A DNA stretch of 64,000 nt from Polytrichum commune (Eukaryota; Streptophyta; Polytrichopsida; Polytrichales; Polytrichaceae): the NCBI GenBank assembly GCA_950295325.1, contig OX485807.1, positions 7,380,501-7,444,500 of the forward strand, given 5' to 3'. The notes beneath the pieces were generated by a model. The model was not told the DNA's origin, made no database searches, and was given only the letters and a program-made list of their open reading frames with translations. Shown here piece after piece: positions 33,553 to 45,987 of the stretch (its first letter is position 1; every line of letters begins with the position of its first letter). The translations under genes and the position numbers were made by a program.

Positions 33553-34105
33553 GACCAGTGCTTGGAAAGTTTTAGGGCATAGTCGGTCAAGGTCCTAGTG
33601 ATTCTAAATCCAACCGGTTACATGTTGACATCATCTTCCGGTTTTGCTTTCATTCATTTGAGGTATGTTCTTGTGTAGATTCCTCTAAAATGATCGGTAA
33701 ATCTCTTGAAGTCTCAAAGATCAACCGGTTATTTCTCAAACTCAACTGGTTCACCTGTAACTAACAACCGGTTCTCCCCGAGCAGTGGTTATGACAGTTG
33801 GGACGAACCAACGCGTACACTAGTTCCTTGGAGGCAAGGGTTTCGGCATCCAACAATGAACGAGTGCAAGGAGCAGGGAGAACCGACAGTTAGTTACAAA
33901 TGAACCGGTTGAGTTTAAAAATAACCGGTTGAAGTTCAAGACTGCAGGAAAATTACCAGTCATTTAAGAGGAATTTATAGAATATACCCCAATTTAATAA
34001 AGAAAAACTGAAGGATGTCAACATGGAACTGGTTGAACTTGCAAACACTAGGATCTCAACCGATTATGCCCAAAAATCTCCCCAGTCACTGAACGAGTGT
34101 ATGGG
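33553..34105. mobile_element. R2 foldback element, CAGTG ends
   Basis: The left part (33553-33755) is the reverse complement of the right part (33895-34105). The shared order reads cagtg, gggcata, tcgg, cactagga, then aaccggtt-like sites, gatgtcaacatg and an a(t)gaggaat block. The ends read cagtgcttgg on the left and, inverted, cagtgactgg on the right. The arms are about 200 bp and enclose about 140 bp. The palindrome aaccggtt or close variants occurs repeatedly. CAGTG ends suggest a hAT-type MITE, but no 8-bp duplication is visible here; see the copy at 51068. Confidence 0.78.
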
Positions 34106-34474
34106 TTGGTTCGCCCAAATCCGGTTATGGGCATTCAAAGTCTTACACCCACTATGACCTTATGGAACAAGATGAATATCCCATTCTAATAATGAAAAGA
34201 ATAGTCTGTATGGGTCAAAGCCTGATATAGTTCGTTGACCTGTTGGCGTTGCATAAATAAATGGGGTTCAATGTAACGTAGCTCGGGTCCTAATAGGGTT
34301 GGGATCATGTGGACCAACCAAGGCCAGAGAGGAATTTACTAGGTGTTGGTGATCGCAGGCTGACATTCTTTCAATAACTATGAATATAAATAATCCATCC
34401 ACACTGTAGCCAAGTGAATGATGGTCACCAAAGTGGTTTGTAGACATGCCTAATTCGGTCACTCATCTTAATTG

Positions 34475-34785
34475 GGACACATGCATTTGGATGGTATGTG
34501 GTTAAGTGTGCTTCCAAAAAAAAATACCACAAAGACATGTGTTTAAAGAAGATGGGATTACATCCTCAAAACATGATCATCATTATAGGATGAACAGTCA
34601 ATACCATTTTTATTTTTTGGGGGGCATTTATGATCATTTGGTGAACACGAGAAATATCACTTTTGATAATGAAGAAGATAGTTGTCGGAACTCCAATATT
34701 TATGAGGAAAGTGGCTATAACCTTGATGTGGATTTGGCAACCGTCTCGTAGACATTGTGTGTTTCATGTCGTAGGAGAACTGGGA
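34475..34785 (+). repeat. R1 dispersed repeat, near full length
   Basis: Starts acacatgcatttggatgg and includes aaagacatgtgtttaaaga, tgatcatttggtgaacac, tttatgaggaaagtgg and gtgtttcatgtcgtagga. The 5' end is diverged. Confidence 0.75.
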
Positions 34786-34796
34786 TTGCAGTTAAT

Positions 34797-35150
34797 ATTG
34801 TATTTAGTGTCATTGTGGTAACCTTTCTAATGACACGTCTTATGCCACCTTACATTTTCGTAATGAAATAACTACAAAATTTTGATATATTTTACTTCCT
34901 AACATTCGTGTGAGTAAATATTATCGTGAATGATTGGCATTTGGATGAAAAATCACTTCACAAGTGACACTAATTGCAACATTGTAAATCTATAATGGCC
35001 AAATAATTCTACAAGAAATGCCAAATAATCTTAGGTTTAATAATCTTAGGTTTACATTTGGTGTCGATGACACTACATGGGCAGTTTACAATTGGTATTA
35101 AGCAAGACAAATGGAATCGGTGACACTAGATACAATATGGGGTGTCGTCG
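34797..35150 (-). repeat. R4 repeat
   Basis: Its reverse complement aligns with 44074-44478: tagtgtcaccgattccattt, gtcttgct, gcccatgtagtgtc, ttttcatccaaat and a terminal block resembling actaaatacaatatt. Confidence 0.7.
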
Positions 35151-35361
35151 GCACAAGTAACCATTCAAGGACCATCGAAGCTTCCGTTAGATATTCCCAA
35201 GGCTCCTTGGAGCAATGAGACGGCAGTCCTGCTAAGCTTAGCTGTAAGTTGCCGTTGCAGCCGACAATTCCCGAGCTCTTCATAAACAAATCCGCCTGCC
35301 ACCTCCTTAGAGTACAATTGTAAGAATGTGTCGGGATTTCAACCTTCAAGTGGTCGGACAA
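35098..35361 (-). CDS. Unrecognised open frame (87 aa) beside R4
   Basis: Starts MSDHLKVEIPTHSYN and is GC-richer than its surroundings. No motif was recognised. It overlaps the end of an R4 copy, so it may be a chance frame or a gene fragment caught by the repeat. Confidence 0.15.
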   Translation of the reverse strand: MSDHLKVEIPTHSYNCTLRRWQADLFMKSSGIVGCNGNLQLSLAGLPSHCSKEPWEYLTEASMVLEWLLVPTTPHIVSSVTDSICLA

Positions 35362-35399
35362 TAAGATAAGTGGGTAAGTACGTAGATACTCCCCTACTA

Positions 35400-37390
35400 T
35401 GTTCGGTAGTTACATAACATACTCCTCTCGTGCCCCTACGGCTTTGTGGCGACTACACTACTAAATAGGGTTACTACATAGTGTGGCTAACACTAATTTC
35501 TATGAAGTTTCATAAATATTCATAATACGTACTTCTACCATGACAATAAATGTAATATTGGACCAAAATCATTAGGAAAGAGTGATTCATTGCAGTAGAT
35601 AAGTAAGAGGACACACTCGCACACAACTCCGTATGTCAAATAGTGAAATCTAAATCTATCTCAATGATTTGGGACTGCAAGTCAACATGGTAAGTCACTC
35701 TATCCAAAAGATCACACCAATGATGCTATTTGGTGTGGGTAACCTCATCTATGGTCCCATTAATAAAATTCGGAAACTTAGTCCAATCTCTTTTGAACAT
35801 TTTTTTGTTTTCAGAATCATATGTAGCCTTACAACAATGTAGGTGTCATATAAAGAAGATCGACTCAATAACACATGCAAATCGTGTTGGGGAGGTGAAG
35901 AATGCAATGACCTCTATATTATCAACCCCTCTATTGTTGGTCTACTTGACATTGGAATTACTTTGAAGGCCCCAAAGTAGGTGAGTGGCGTTTTAGTATG
36001 AGTCAACCCTTGACCTTATAGAGGGTTTGTTCTTACTAGAGCCCCTTCATCCATAATACATGAGTTTCCATAGACACCTAAAAGCTTTAGTTCGTTCCTC
36101 TTTGCTTTGGTATATTTACAAACTATAGTTTAGATGTGTGTCGTCCTGCCTTCTTGCACCCGTGGTTATGGAAGATTGTCCCAGGTTATTGAGGAACTTT
36201 GCAATAACAAATAAGTCAACAACCATGCGCCTTGGCCATTCACCTTTCCCAACATTTATACTTAGTAGATTATTGCACCTTTTTGTGATGTTTAGGTAGA
36301 CCCATTCATAGGAAAGGTGAACATTCAACTGAGCATTTTAAACACACAAAGTTAATATTATAGAACTAGTATGACTCCAAATTTGGCACTTGGAGACCCC
36401 AAATTGGTCAAATAGAACCCAATTAGTACACTAATAAATTTAGTGAAATATTGTTTTTGTAGGCCCTTTGAGAAATATCACCGAAGCAATTTTGAGGCAC
36501 CATCTAAATACCATATCTGCATCATCAATGTAGATTGTCAAGGATTTGTATTCAAGGAAAAGTGATAATTTTTACATAATTTAGACTATTTGGTTACCTC
36601 ATGTCTATGGGTGGGTGCATCAACACACTTTTCAATAAATTAAATTCATGAGAGATATGTGAATGGTCAGTCATTTCTTGAATGTTATGGCATTGAACTG
36701 TGATAATATGAAATACATTTAACATTCCATGACGTTATATCTATAACATTAAATGATGGGTACTAACAATATAATAATAATAATGATAATATATTATCAT
36801 AACCATATTTTGAATATTTATTGTAGGATCCTACCATACAATTATGTCAAAGGATCATGCAATACAAATGAACACACTATAATTCTAAACTTCTCCTTGG
36901 TCCAAACAATACTTAAAACATTAGTTCAAGAATACTTTAAAGGAATGCCAAGAATACAATTACAAACATAACATGGCCTTGAACTTAGAAGTCATTTTTT
37001 CAAAACAAAACTATCGAGATGCAAGCACTTCGTGAGGTAGGAAGTACACTCGCTCTTGAAATGTTGATAATCAAGCTTTTGGAGATGATAGACCATTTGA
37101 ATATTCAACATTTACGTATAGGATAATAAAATGCCAAACATATGTTGTTTTCGAGCAAGAACCAATCCTTTGAATTTGAGAGTCCCATCTTGATACGTTG
37201 AGCCCATCAAGGTGTATACAACAAGCAAATCACACACTCATGAAGCACTACTGTAAATCACAAGTTTACATTTGAACCACATTGTCTAGGAATACTTTGA
37301 AAGTGCTAATGACATGGATCCCTAATGCTTGTTTTTTTTTAAATAAAAAAGACCTTTCCTTTTCTTACTATATATGTGCATAATGTGATG
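35400..37390. other. About 2 kb with no recognised gene
   Basis: AT-rich. A weak R1-like phrase occurs near 35780-35850. The ORFs (78 aa, 72 aa, 70 aa) have no motif. Confidence 0.4.
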
Positions 37391-37404
37391 TTTGATTGCA
37401 AATA

Positions 37405-37650
37405 CAAACCTATATTTGAGTGGTGCATGGTTGGATGTAAGTCTAAGAACAAACATAAAAAAACATGTGTTGAAAAGAAATTAGAGTACATGCTCAAAAC
37501 TTGTAACAATTCTACACGTAATAATCAACACAATTGGGAGGGAACCTATCTGATCGTCTTAATAACCCAGAGAATCTTCACTTCAAAAGTGATAAGATAT
37601 TCAGAAACCCTAGTAATGATATATAATCTTGAGTCTTTTTGTTAGCAAAT
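37405..37650 (+). repeat. R1 dispersed repeat, 5' two thirds
   Basis: cctatatttgagtggtgcat, aaaaacatgtgttgaaaaga, a caacacaattgggaggg block and atcttcacttcaaaagtgat in R1 order. Confidence 0.75.
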
Positions 37651-37679
37651 CCAGAGATGAGCAGAAACCCTAATCATCT

Positions 37680-38590
37680 TGCATTAAGTGGACGTTCCAT
37701 ATTCTACAAGGAATGGGGTGCAAGGAGAACAGTGGCCGGTTTGAGAACTGCTTCCCATGAATCCTGTTGGGCAAGGGAGAGGCGAGAGTGGTAAAGAGTC
37801 AAGGTTTGCAATGTGAGGAAACGGAATCACTGAGTGGAGATCTGGAAGAAGGGGGAAAAGGGGAAGAAGAAGAAAGACAGAAAGCAAGCAGAAGTAGTTA
37901 ATGGTGAATTGGGGCTGCAGGCAGGGGAGTGAGCCTTGGTGTTACGCATTTGGCTTGAAGCGCTAGATCCATGGTTACTGGTCCTTTGAAAGAGGGACGT
38001 GCAAAGTCTGACCCAAAAGTGCGGGATCCTCCAACAATCTGAGCCTGTTGTGCATGTGTGTGTGGAGGCTATGGCGCCTGCCTGCTATCCCTGCCTGCCT
38101 GCCTGCTTGCCTAGCTACCTAGCTTGCTTGCTATGTTCTTCTACTTTTACTTGCATATAGTATATCCACTGTATCTCCAAGCATGTACGTGCGCCTAAAA
38201 GGAACACAACCATGTACGCAGGTAGTAGTATAGACCCGTGCTCTCTCCGACCCGTTGCATCCACGCATATGAATTCTTATCTAGGTCACCTTAACCTCTT
38301 AAGACCGTGCAACCATATGTCCAGCCTGGTCCATTGGACTCGTGCATACGAATTGAGATTGCGGGTTATCCCAGTCCTCTAAGCCCATGCTACCATATGC
38401 CCCCTATCCCCATACATACGTGTCTTATCCATGTTTGTCCATGTCCATCTATGTGCGTGTGCATATCCATGTCCAACCAAGTGCACATCCATGTGTCCCC
38501 CATGAACCCCCCACTCATGCCTGCCACATCCCCCATGTTTCCTCCACCATACCCACCTTTTGCAGAACAGAAAAGAAAAGAAACGCTAGT
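37680..38590. other. GC-richer interval, no supported gene
   Basis: Includes a (CCTG)n microsatellite near 38086-38110 and a proline-rich open frame at 38307-38594 that comes from repeated catgtcc/catatcc words. A genuine exon cannot be excluded, but no conserved motif is visible. Confidence 0.4.
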
Positions 38591-38705
38591 CTAGTTATAC
38601 CGGCATGAATATGAGCCCGGTAGCCCTTTGCTGATCGCGGTGTCCCATGATGCATCATAGGGTGTTATGCCTCCTTTGGGAGGTGGGCTCTCGTGTTTTT
38701 ACAGG

Positions 38706-39223
38706 TTAGTCCCTTCTATTAGGGTGGGGGGACAAGGTTTGTCTATTGTCTAATTTTCTTTTATTCAGGACAAGGTATGTGAGGTATTTGATGGCATTCT
38801 GGTGTATATTTTTCATGAGGGTTTTAACATTGGCTTTCGGGATTTTCAGTTTGTTTAATTGTTCAATGAAGTGTTTGTGTATAGTGCCTCTTACTCCGGT
38901 GGTGATGGTAATAAGGGGGTTGGTTTTCCACCCCTTGTTTTGTATGGTGTTTATTAGTGGGTCGTATTGGTGTGCTTGTGTGTGAGGGCTTCTTCTGGGA
39001 ATCTATCGTGACAATATGTGAATTCAATGGATTGGACTGTGTATTTGGGGGATGGTGTTATAAGTGTTTGTGTTTGGTTGGGGGCTCCGATCATGCACCA
39101 TATGTCTGGTCCTAGTTTGGCTTGGCATTGGCATATTCGTTGTGGGCATGTGCATGTAAGGAGCCATTCTGGGACTGCTTGGTATGGGGGTTGGTTGTTT
39201 AGATTAACACCTTTTGCACTCAT
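38706..39223 (-). pseudogene. Retroelement ORF C-terminus, Cys cluster plus FTYCHDRF motif
   Basis: The ORF at 38954-39223 (89 aa) contains a Cys cluster (C24, C26, C31, C33), then GPD at 38-40, then IEFTYCHDRF with E67. After one frameshift near 38970 the reading continues as YDPLINTIQNKGW, PLITITTGVRGTIH, IEQLNKLKIPK and LMKNIHQNAIKYLTYLVLN to a stop at 38706. I recognise the order of motifs as that of a repeated retroelement protein. PD...E-x-T is compatible with a decayed PD-(D/E)XK nuclease like the one closing R2/R4-type LINEs, but that is inference. The 5' end is cut near 39240. Relatives lie at 24780-27030 and 16740-16890. Confidence 0.65.
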
Positions 39224-39700
39224 AGTCCGCCCCTAGACCCCAACTTTCCATGTTATTTCCCTTCTTTTTTTGGGTCACATGTGTGTGTGTTTTTATTTAT
39301 ATATTTTAAGGTTGAGGGAGGAGGGGGGAGGGAGGAGGAGAGGGAACTTCAGTACGTGACCTTCTTTCTTCTTTGGAAACATTTTAGTTTTTAAGGAAGA
39401 ACAGTAGGGGAGTCTCCAAGAAGTGCTACAAGAGGGTGAATGGATAATGCAAGATGATGAATGAGTGCTATCCAACTCAATCTTCTTCAAATATCAAACA
39501 CCACCTCACCATCAAAACTCTAATGTGAAATTGTCCCCACTAAAGATGCTACCAAGATTCTAGTACCTATTGCTAGAATCTTCCCATACACAAGAATGAA
39601 TTCCCCTAATCCCACCAACATGCTTCCTAATCAACAAAACCTCTACCCTTCAAATACCTCTACCGACTCTCACCTACCAATTAGTGTAAGTAAGCCACCT

Positions 39701-39784
39701 CTCCTCTCCATATTAGGCTTAGATTCGGTATAAGGGTTTTGGGTATAAGGACTCCTCTCCTCTCCATATTAGGCTTAGATTCGG
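39701..39784. repeat. Direct repeat, 28-bp units 56 bp apart
   Basis: The 28-bp phrase starting ctcctctccatattaggctt occurs at 39701-39728 and 39757-39784. A single perfect tandem duplication. Confidence 0.9.
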
Positions 39785-39799
39785 AGTTGCCATAGGGGA

Positions 39800-40830
39800 A
39801 TGAGAGTTGCTAAGGATTCATATGATTGGGTAATAATCTCTTGAATCTCATGATTGATTGATGGGTTGTAGCTGCATAGATCAATATCGCAACCTAAGTT
39901 TAATCTTGAACGGTGTGATGGGAGGGATGTGTTGAAGGCATGGCTGAGTTGGTGGATTTGGCAAGGGGTAGAGAAGTCCATTTGGTTTACATTTGAATAA
40001 AGAGCCATTGGAGGAGAATGATGTGGATGACTAGCCGACACCAATACTCAAACTTCCTCAAGCTTGTGAGTATGCCCAATTACTATCAAATTTTGCAGTG
40101 GAGCATTATCAAGAGTTTTCAATTGCAATTGTGATGACATGCAACCTTCTATGAATGAATTGAACAAGATGTTACTTCTCATCATCAACAAACATCATTA
40201 GAAGACTATAGGCTCATACTTCCATAGTGTGTGATATGGTAAAGACATCATCATGGAACTATATTTTTCTAAACTCCATATTGTGTGACGTTGTGAGCAT
40301 ATTTCTTCAATATAAAATGTTCTTTCATACATGTGTATCTTCATTGTGTATACAAATGACATTTTACATCAAAATAATCCATTTTCTCGAAAAACCTCGA
40401 TAATACTACATTTGAGGCCGAACCGTCATATTATTGAGAATATGACATTTGGATAATTTGACACTTTCTTGAGCAACCAATCATGTCATATTAAAGAGAG
40501 GAGACAATATCATGACATTAATTGAGAACTTATGATGATACTTTAACATTTAATTGGTTTTACAAAATAATTTTGCCTCCATAAATTTGTGTTATGAACA
40601 ATGAAATTCCCGAAATATTAGGGTTTCCCAATGTTTTCATTTACATGACTCACAACTCATTGGCGGACAACTTGATGAGAGGAAAAAATTGTATGCAAAC
40701 CCACCAATCAAATATTTCATCCACCAGAGTTGCCTTAAAATAATATTCAGGTTGGAGGTTATTTGAAGATATTCTTGACACTAGAATTTGCTCGAAAGAC
40801 CCAAAATTAGTCTAACACAACACGTCAAAA
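39800..40830. other. No gene recognised
   Basis: AT-rich. One unsupported minus-strand frame lies at 39775-40044. Confidence 0.4.
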
Positions 40831-40839
40831 ATAACAATC

Positions 40840-41190
40840 ACAAACCTACGGGGATGGATGAGATGGACTCTCATATGTAACAAATCCCTCTCCTGTTGAC
40901 AACGTGGGCTTCATGATGTCTAGATAAACAAATCCATCATGGATGAAGGGACTCTAGTCGAACAAGAAGCCCTCTACTAGGTCATTCCAATTGGACCCGT
41001 GACTAGACTAATATGAAATCTTTAATGCCATTTTGACAATTATATTAGCTAAAAATATAAGTTTATAGCTTTTGAAATAGCTTGTTGTATTCTCACCTTC
41101 TCGATGGCTTATTTACGTAGACACCACAAAGCTCTACACCATTTATGGTATTTGATGTCACTTACTATATGGGATTACGCCGTGCTATGA
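40840..41190 (+). repeat. R3 dispersed repeat
   Basis: Contains ccatcatggatgaaggga, ctagtcgaacaagaa, ttaatgccattttga and accatttatggtatttgatg, shared with 7316-7560 and with the cluster at 51960-53240. Confidence 0.7.
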
Positions 41191-41219
41191 CTTTTTGCTT
41201 AGAATAAGAGTTTACCTGA

Positions 41220-41690
41220 TGTCCCCAACACGTGTACAGTCACTGATGAACACCAACTAAGGATGGTGGCCCTTTGCAGGTGGAACATAACAACTCCCCT
41301 GATCCCTACTTATGTGTATGCGTAAGTAGGGACCACCACCTCCAAGAAGTAGGCTTGACGCTAATTCTCACTGACCACGTCAAAGTCAAAGGCCTTAGAC
41401 AACTGCTATGGCCCTCACAATTACCATGGTCGTGGCCCTAAATACAATATATTTAGTGTAGTGGCATGCAATAGAATCATAATAATAAAACGGTGTAGGA
41501 AGTGTGGACAATTAGAAAAGAAAAGAGAATTGGTGGGAGGCTGATCGTGGTCAAGTCAGCTAGGATGTCCCCAGGCCAACACACGTGGACAGTCACTGAT
41601 GAACAAAAACGAAGGATGGTGGTCCTGTGCAGGTGGAACAGACCAGCTCCCCTGATCCCCTACTTGTGTGTAAGGTATGCGTAACCTACA
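41220..41690. repeat. Direct repeat pair, ~110-bp units
   Basis: 41220-41335 and 41565-41690 share gatgtcccca, acagtcactgatgaaca, aaggatggtgg, gcaggtggaaca and ctcccctgatccc. The units lie about 345 bp apart and are diverged. A short frame at 41502-41684 runs through the second unit and is not supported. Confidence 0.85.
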
Positions 41691-41699
41691 CTTTGGTGC

Positions 41700-42710
41700 A
41701 TGCTCATTGTTGACTAAATCCCCCTCTACGGACACAAATTTTGAACCATATAATAAGCTTTATTTATGGTGGTCAAATCCAACTCCCTCTACAAATTCCT
41801 AGCCCTTGGATTGCCAATGGCAAGGGGATTGTTCCATCCAATTCGTCTTTGTGAATCACGAGGATTGTCCTTTCAAGGTTTCGAATTGGAGTATTGAAGA
41901 TGCCAAAAAGTTTAAGAGCGTTGCCGTTGGAGCAGTGTGTATGTTTGACACATTAACTTTGATGTTCCACTTCAAATCCAAAGTGTCATGTGATGTCTAA
42001 TTTTTTAAAATAAAAAAACCGAATGTGAATTTACGTTCGGATTCTAGGATTATGTTTACATCACATCTACATTTATATCTAGACAATTAGAGTTACATAT
42101 ATTTGATCTCTAGGTTAGTTTATAACCACTCATCTCAATGCTACTTCTTGGCTACGACAATTGTCAAAAGTCTTATGAGGGTAATCGATCACAAGCCGCC
42201 ACCACATAATCTTTAACTTTGTTTGCCTAAAAAATATAGATCTCATCTATGTCGACATTACATGATCCTAGTGAGTGGAATAAACAGACCTAGTCGACTT
42301 TGGATGCCTCGACCTTAACTGGGGGTGGTTGGTTCGGGAAAGCCATGTTGGGTAGGTTGGAACCCGGGCTCAATCACTGGCTCAACCCCCTCCCCATGTG
42401 TTTTTCCTTGACAATATTTCCTTCCTCTTGGTAGCACCCTCTCCGGAACAAGTCATGCATAGCTTATTCAACCTTGGACACCATAACAAGGTGTTATAAT
42501 GCCCATTCTCAGGACGGCAAAAACAAGGATGAATGTCGGCGTTTATGGACTTTGGTGCTTGCGCCGGAAGGCATATTAGCGGGCCAACCCACCAATGGGG
42601 TCTTTTACCCTGCCAAATACAAGCTCAAACCACGGTAACCCTGTTGTTGGCAAACCCAACGAAACACCCTAAGATTGTAAGAGTCCAAATTGAAGTTATT
42701 AATGGCTTTT
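41700..42710. other. No gene recognised
   Basis: Mixed composition; a 64-aa frame at 41806-42000 shows no motif. Confidence 0.4.
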
Positions 42711-42714
42711 AATG

Positions 42715-42850
42715 ATCACATAGGTTTGGGCTTCCCGATTGTGTTAGTTATTAAATCTAGAATGGTGGCTATGTTTTGAGCACATAGTCGAATCTCATTG
42801 TCACAAATGTCTTTTTTCACATGCTTTACCATACGTTACTCAATTTTAGG
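42715..42850 (-). repeat. R1 dispersed repeat, 5' half
   Basis: cccgattgtgttag, tctagaatggtgg, ttttgagcacatagtcgaat and cacaaatgtcttttttcaca in reverse R1 order. Confidence 0.65.
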
Positions 42851-43147
42851 AAATTAATAGAGATTAGCAACCACATAAAACATGGCATTGATTGCCCCCC
42901 TAGTGGTCTCAAGTAACATTCCCAGGTTGAGAATCATCAATGTTTGGGCACCAACTTGCCTAAATACGGATGTAGTCATTGTTCAATCCTATTCGGAATC
43001 TCACTAAAGAAAATCAGCACCTCTTATGATAGATCCGACCATATGAATGGAAGCTTTGTAGACCTAAGATTGGCCACATATTTGTCCAAAATTGGAAGAT
43101 TACAACCAAATTAAAATGCGGATATTAATATATTTGGGCAACGGTGA

Positions 43148-43510
43148 CTACTCAAACACAAATGTATGCCTAGGGCCTTTGGGGTTTACCAAGTGAATTG
43201 GAAAGACGGATGCATGTTTGTTTCTTGTGAAGGGGAGACCATACATGCTTGAAAACACCGGGTTGGAAATGGAGATCAATGAGCCAAGGTAAAAGAAAAT
43301 TATCCTTGACATGTGCCTAACCTTGAGAGGCTTGATTTCAAAGTCAGTCCCTCTTTTACTTTTCGGTTTAAAATTGTTTGTTTTCAACTCCGATCGGAAA
43401 TGGAGGTTTCGATAAGCCATGCAAAATCGTCATCTTGGAGAAAGATTTCTTTTAGCTGCCCATACTCTAAGCAGGTAGACGAGTCTCAAGTGACTCGTTT
43501 TCTTAATTGA
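43148..43510. other. Overlapping unrecognised frames on both strands
   Basis: The minus strand is open at 43148-43420 (90 aa, including YGLPFTRNKHASVFPIHL) and the plus strand at 43313-43510. Neither has a motif I can name. The minus frame reads more protein-like and may be a transposon-derived relic. Confidence 0.2.
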
Positions 43511-43512
43511 AC

Positions 43513-43665
43513 CCCTCTATTTGATTGATATGTGGTCCAATGAAAATAAAATCGTAAACACCATAATGACACATGTCTAAAAAAGATCGGACCACGTCTC
43601 CAAATATGAATAACTATTGTGCACTCAATAGTGAACACAACTGGAAGGACCTATGTATCCAACCA
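43513..43665 (+). repeat. R1 dispersed repeat, 5' half
   Basis: Includes ctatttgattgatatgtgg, aatgacacatgtctaaaaaa, gatcggaccacgtctccaaa and caatagtgaacacaactgg. Confidence 0.65.
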
Positions 43666-44073
43666 AGAAAATCAACAAACATGCACTTCCGATAACCATA
43701 AGTAAATAAGGGGAAGTCCGGTTTCGATCCGGTTTTTGTCCACGTTTCATCGTAGATGTGGTAATGCAACGCGAGCTTAGTTTTGTGGTACAAGTGGGAG
43801 GAAGATGGAAAACGAAGGGAGTAACAAGCTAGGCACATGCCTTATCAGATTGTAAGGCCAGATCTTGACTTTCCACACTGGTGGTACTCGTATCATCGAT
43901 TCAGGCGATCTCCCAAGATTCAAGCATTTTCTGTTGCGTGTCCAGTGGGCCATTGGGAGGTCAAATCCTTAAGATATATATATGATGACCACACATGCAG
44001 CATATATACTAATTAAGAACGACAAAGAACTCGAGGAAGAGAGGGCCGCTACCTGCAACCGGCGGGGGACACC

Positions 44074-44478
44074 CACTACACCAAACGTCGTATTTAGTGC
44101 CACCAATTCCATTTTGTCTTGCTCAATACTAATTGTAACCCGCCCATGTAGTGTCGCCAACACTAAATGTATACCTAAATGTTTTTCTTTGTCATTCCTT
44201 GTATATAAGTTTGGGCATTATAGATCTATAATCTTGGAAAGATGGTCACTTAGTGATTCCTTTTTTCATCCAAATTTCAATCCTTCATGCCAACCTTTTA
44301 TTACATAGTATGGTAGGATGCTATTGTACCAAACTTTGTTTCAATAGTTGGCATTTGGATGGAGTAAGAGTAAGTTGGGACGACAATATTTGTAAACTTA
44401 TTCGTAGGAAGTGTCATTAGAAAGTTTTCATAATGACATGAAGTTCCACATGACGTTGAATACAATATTTAGTGTAGT
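44074..44478 (+). mobile_element. R4 element, possibly CACTA-like
   Basis: The left end reads cactacaccaaacgtcgtat and the right end, inverted, reads actacactaaatattgtat. A terminal CACTACAC with inverted ends suggests the CACTA superfamily, although the last base of the right terminus differs and no 3-bp duplication is clear. Internal words recur at 34797-35150 (opposite strand), 27610-27850 and 51841-51955. No transposase is encoded. Confidence 0.5.
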
Positions 44479-44514
44479 TACAAATTGGGCCCATTGAGTT
44501 TGAGCAATGATTGG

Positions 44515-44600
44515 TTCAAGTTCAAGACCTTGGCTTGTAAATTGTCGATCATTTAAGAGGAATCTATATAAGATATTTTAGATTATGTAATGTCAAGATG
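44515..44600 (+). repeat. R2 fragment
   Basis: ggttcaagttcaagac, cgatcatttaagaggaat and ctatataagatatttt match the R2 arm. Confidence 0.55.
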
Positions 44601-44649
44601 TAATCGGTTTAATGAATGAGAGATGTGCTTGTATGTGACAATTCTCTCT

Positions 44650-45735
44650 CAACCACTTGTAGGGGCTAGACTATAACACAAACGACCCGAATCCTAAGCC
44701 ATGCGACTCGGCTTGAGATTAATGATGGCCATGAAAGGGGTCTGGTGGAATATGCCCCTATAAGTTTGTGGTTGATTCATCCCAACTTAAACCCTTTAAA
44801 ACATTGACAGTTTTGGATGCTAAGCCTGAAGTCAAACCAACTAAAAGAAGAAATTTTTGAGCTTGGTCAAAGAGGTTCCTACAGCTTCACCTTCAATGTT
44901 CATGGTTGCCACAAATCTTTGGCCTTGCAATTGGACTAAAGCTTTGGGCTAGAGAGAATGGCAGATAGAAGCCCATACATCTCATCATCCAACGAAAAGT
45001 GTCCCGAGATGGTTGCATAGAGTCCCGAATTAGGCTAGTAGGACATAAATGAGATGAATTAACCACAAACCTATAGAGATCGTGCTTTTAAGATGGTTGG
45101 ACAAGTGAGATATTTATAAACAAAAATTCCCTCTCGCCGATGTTTCGACGTGTCTAGTTAAACCCATTCATTGTGAAGGCTCATATATATGCACAAACAC
45201 GCATGTTGGAAGGGAGTTGCCCACCCCAACATTCCTTCCTCCCAATCATTAGCGGTTCCTTGCCTATTGAGTAGGCCTCAAAAGTAGCCTCACTTTGTAT
45301 GGTCACTTTATACTACAAAGTCTACGGTATCTAACATATCTCATTCAATTAATAACAATAGTAATTTTGTGCAATAAAAATTTTCAAGTGTCATTATCAC
45401 ATTGGTTGCGAGCCTACAAATTCTCATGTGAAATGTTGTGTTGATGCTCAAAATGTTGAACTGTAGAGATCTCTATGGCATTAGAAAAAAAAAAAAAGGT
45501 ACACCTAATCATCCACAACCCTAGAAATGACATATGATCACATCCACGAATCCACTAAGTGTCTACACACAACATTTTTCGAGATAAAAGTGTTTTTCTC
45601 ACATTTAGTGTGAGTAAGTACATAGCCATACTAAGAGATCATTATTGATTTCCTTTTCTAATCCTTGTATAGCCTCTATGAACACTCTAGTGCTACGGTA
45701 ATTAATCATCGACTATCATTAAATCTTCCCTTGAA
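44650..45735. other. No gene recognised
   Basis: AT-rich with an A14 run at 45486-45499. No motif. Confidence 0.4.
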
Positions 45736-45741
45736 TCTTGG

Positions 45742-45872
45742 ATAACATTACTCAGTTGATGGGTTGTGTTCATGGACCCAAGAGTAGATTTGAGAATAGA
45801 AACTTTTGATGTCGGAATCCTAGTGCTGAAATTAAGACAACTGAGCATAATTCATCAACTGAGTAATGTTAT
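45742..45872. repeat. Perfect 20-bp inverted repeat spanning 131 bp
   Basis: ataacattactcagttgatg at 45742-45761 and its exact reverse complement at 45853-45872. It lies about 115 bp left of the Harbinger-like MITE. It may be the ends of a tiny foldback element. Confidence 0.85.
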
Positions 45873-45987
45873 ACGAAGATGCTCTACGTTTCAAGATTCA
45901 ACTTGAAATTCCAACATGTCAAAATTGTTGTATGAAGGTGACTAGGATATTCACTATCCTAGATAGTGAGCAGGCCGAGGCTGCTAA

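Noticed and set aside
33553-34105. 8-bp target duplication for the large R2 copy
   Set aside because: The flanks gttacgac and aacgagtg do not match. Borders were taken from inverted-repeat symmetry only.
38307-38608. Proline-rich ORFs in two plus-strand frames
   Set aside because: Derived from repeated catgtcc/catatcc words; both frames are open and there is no domain.
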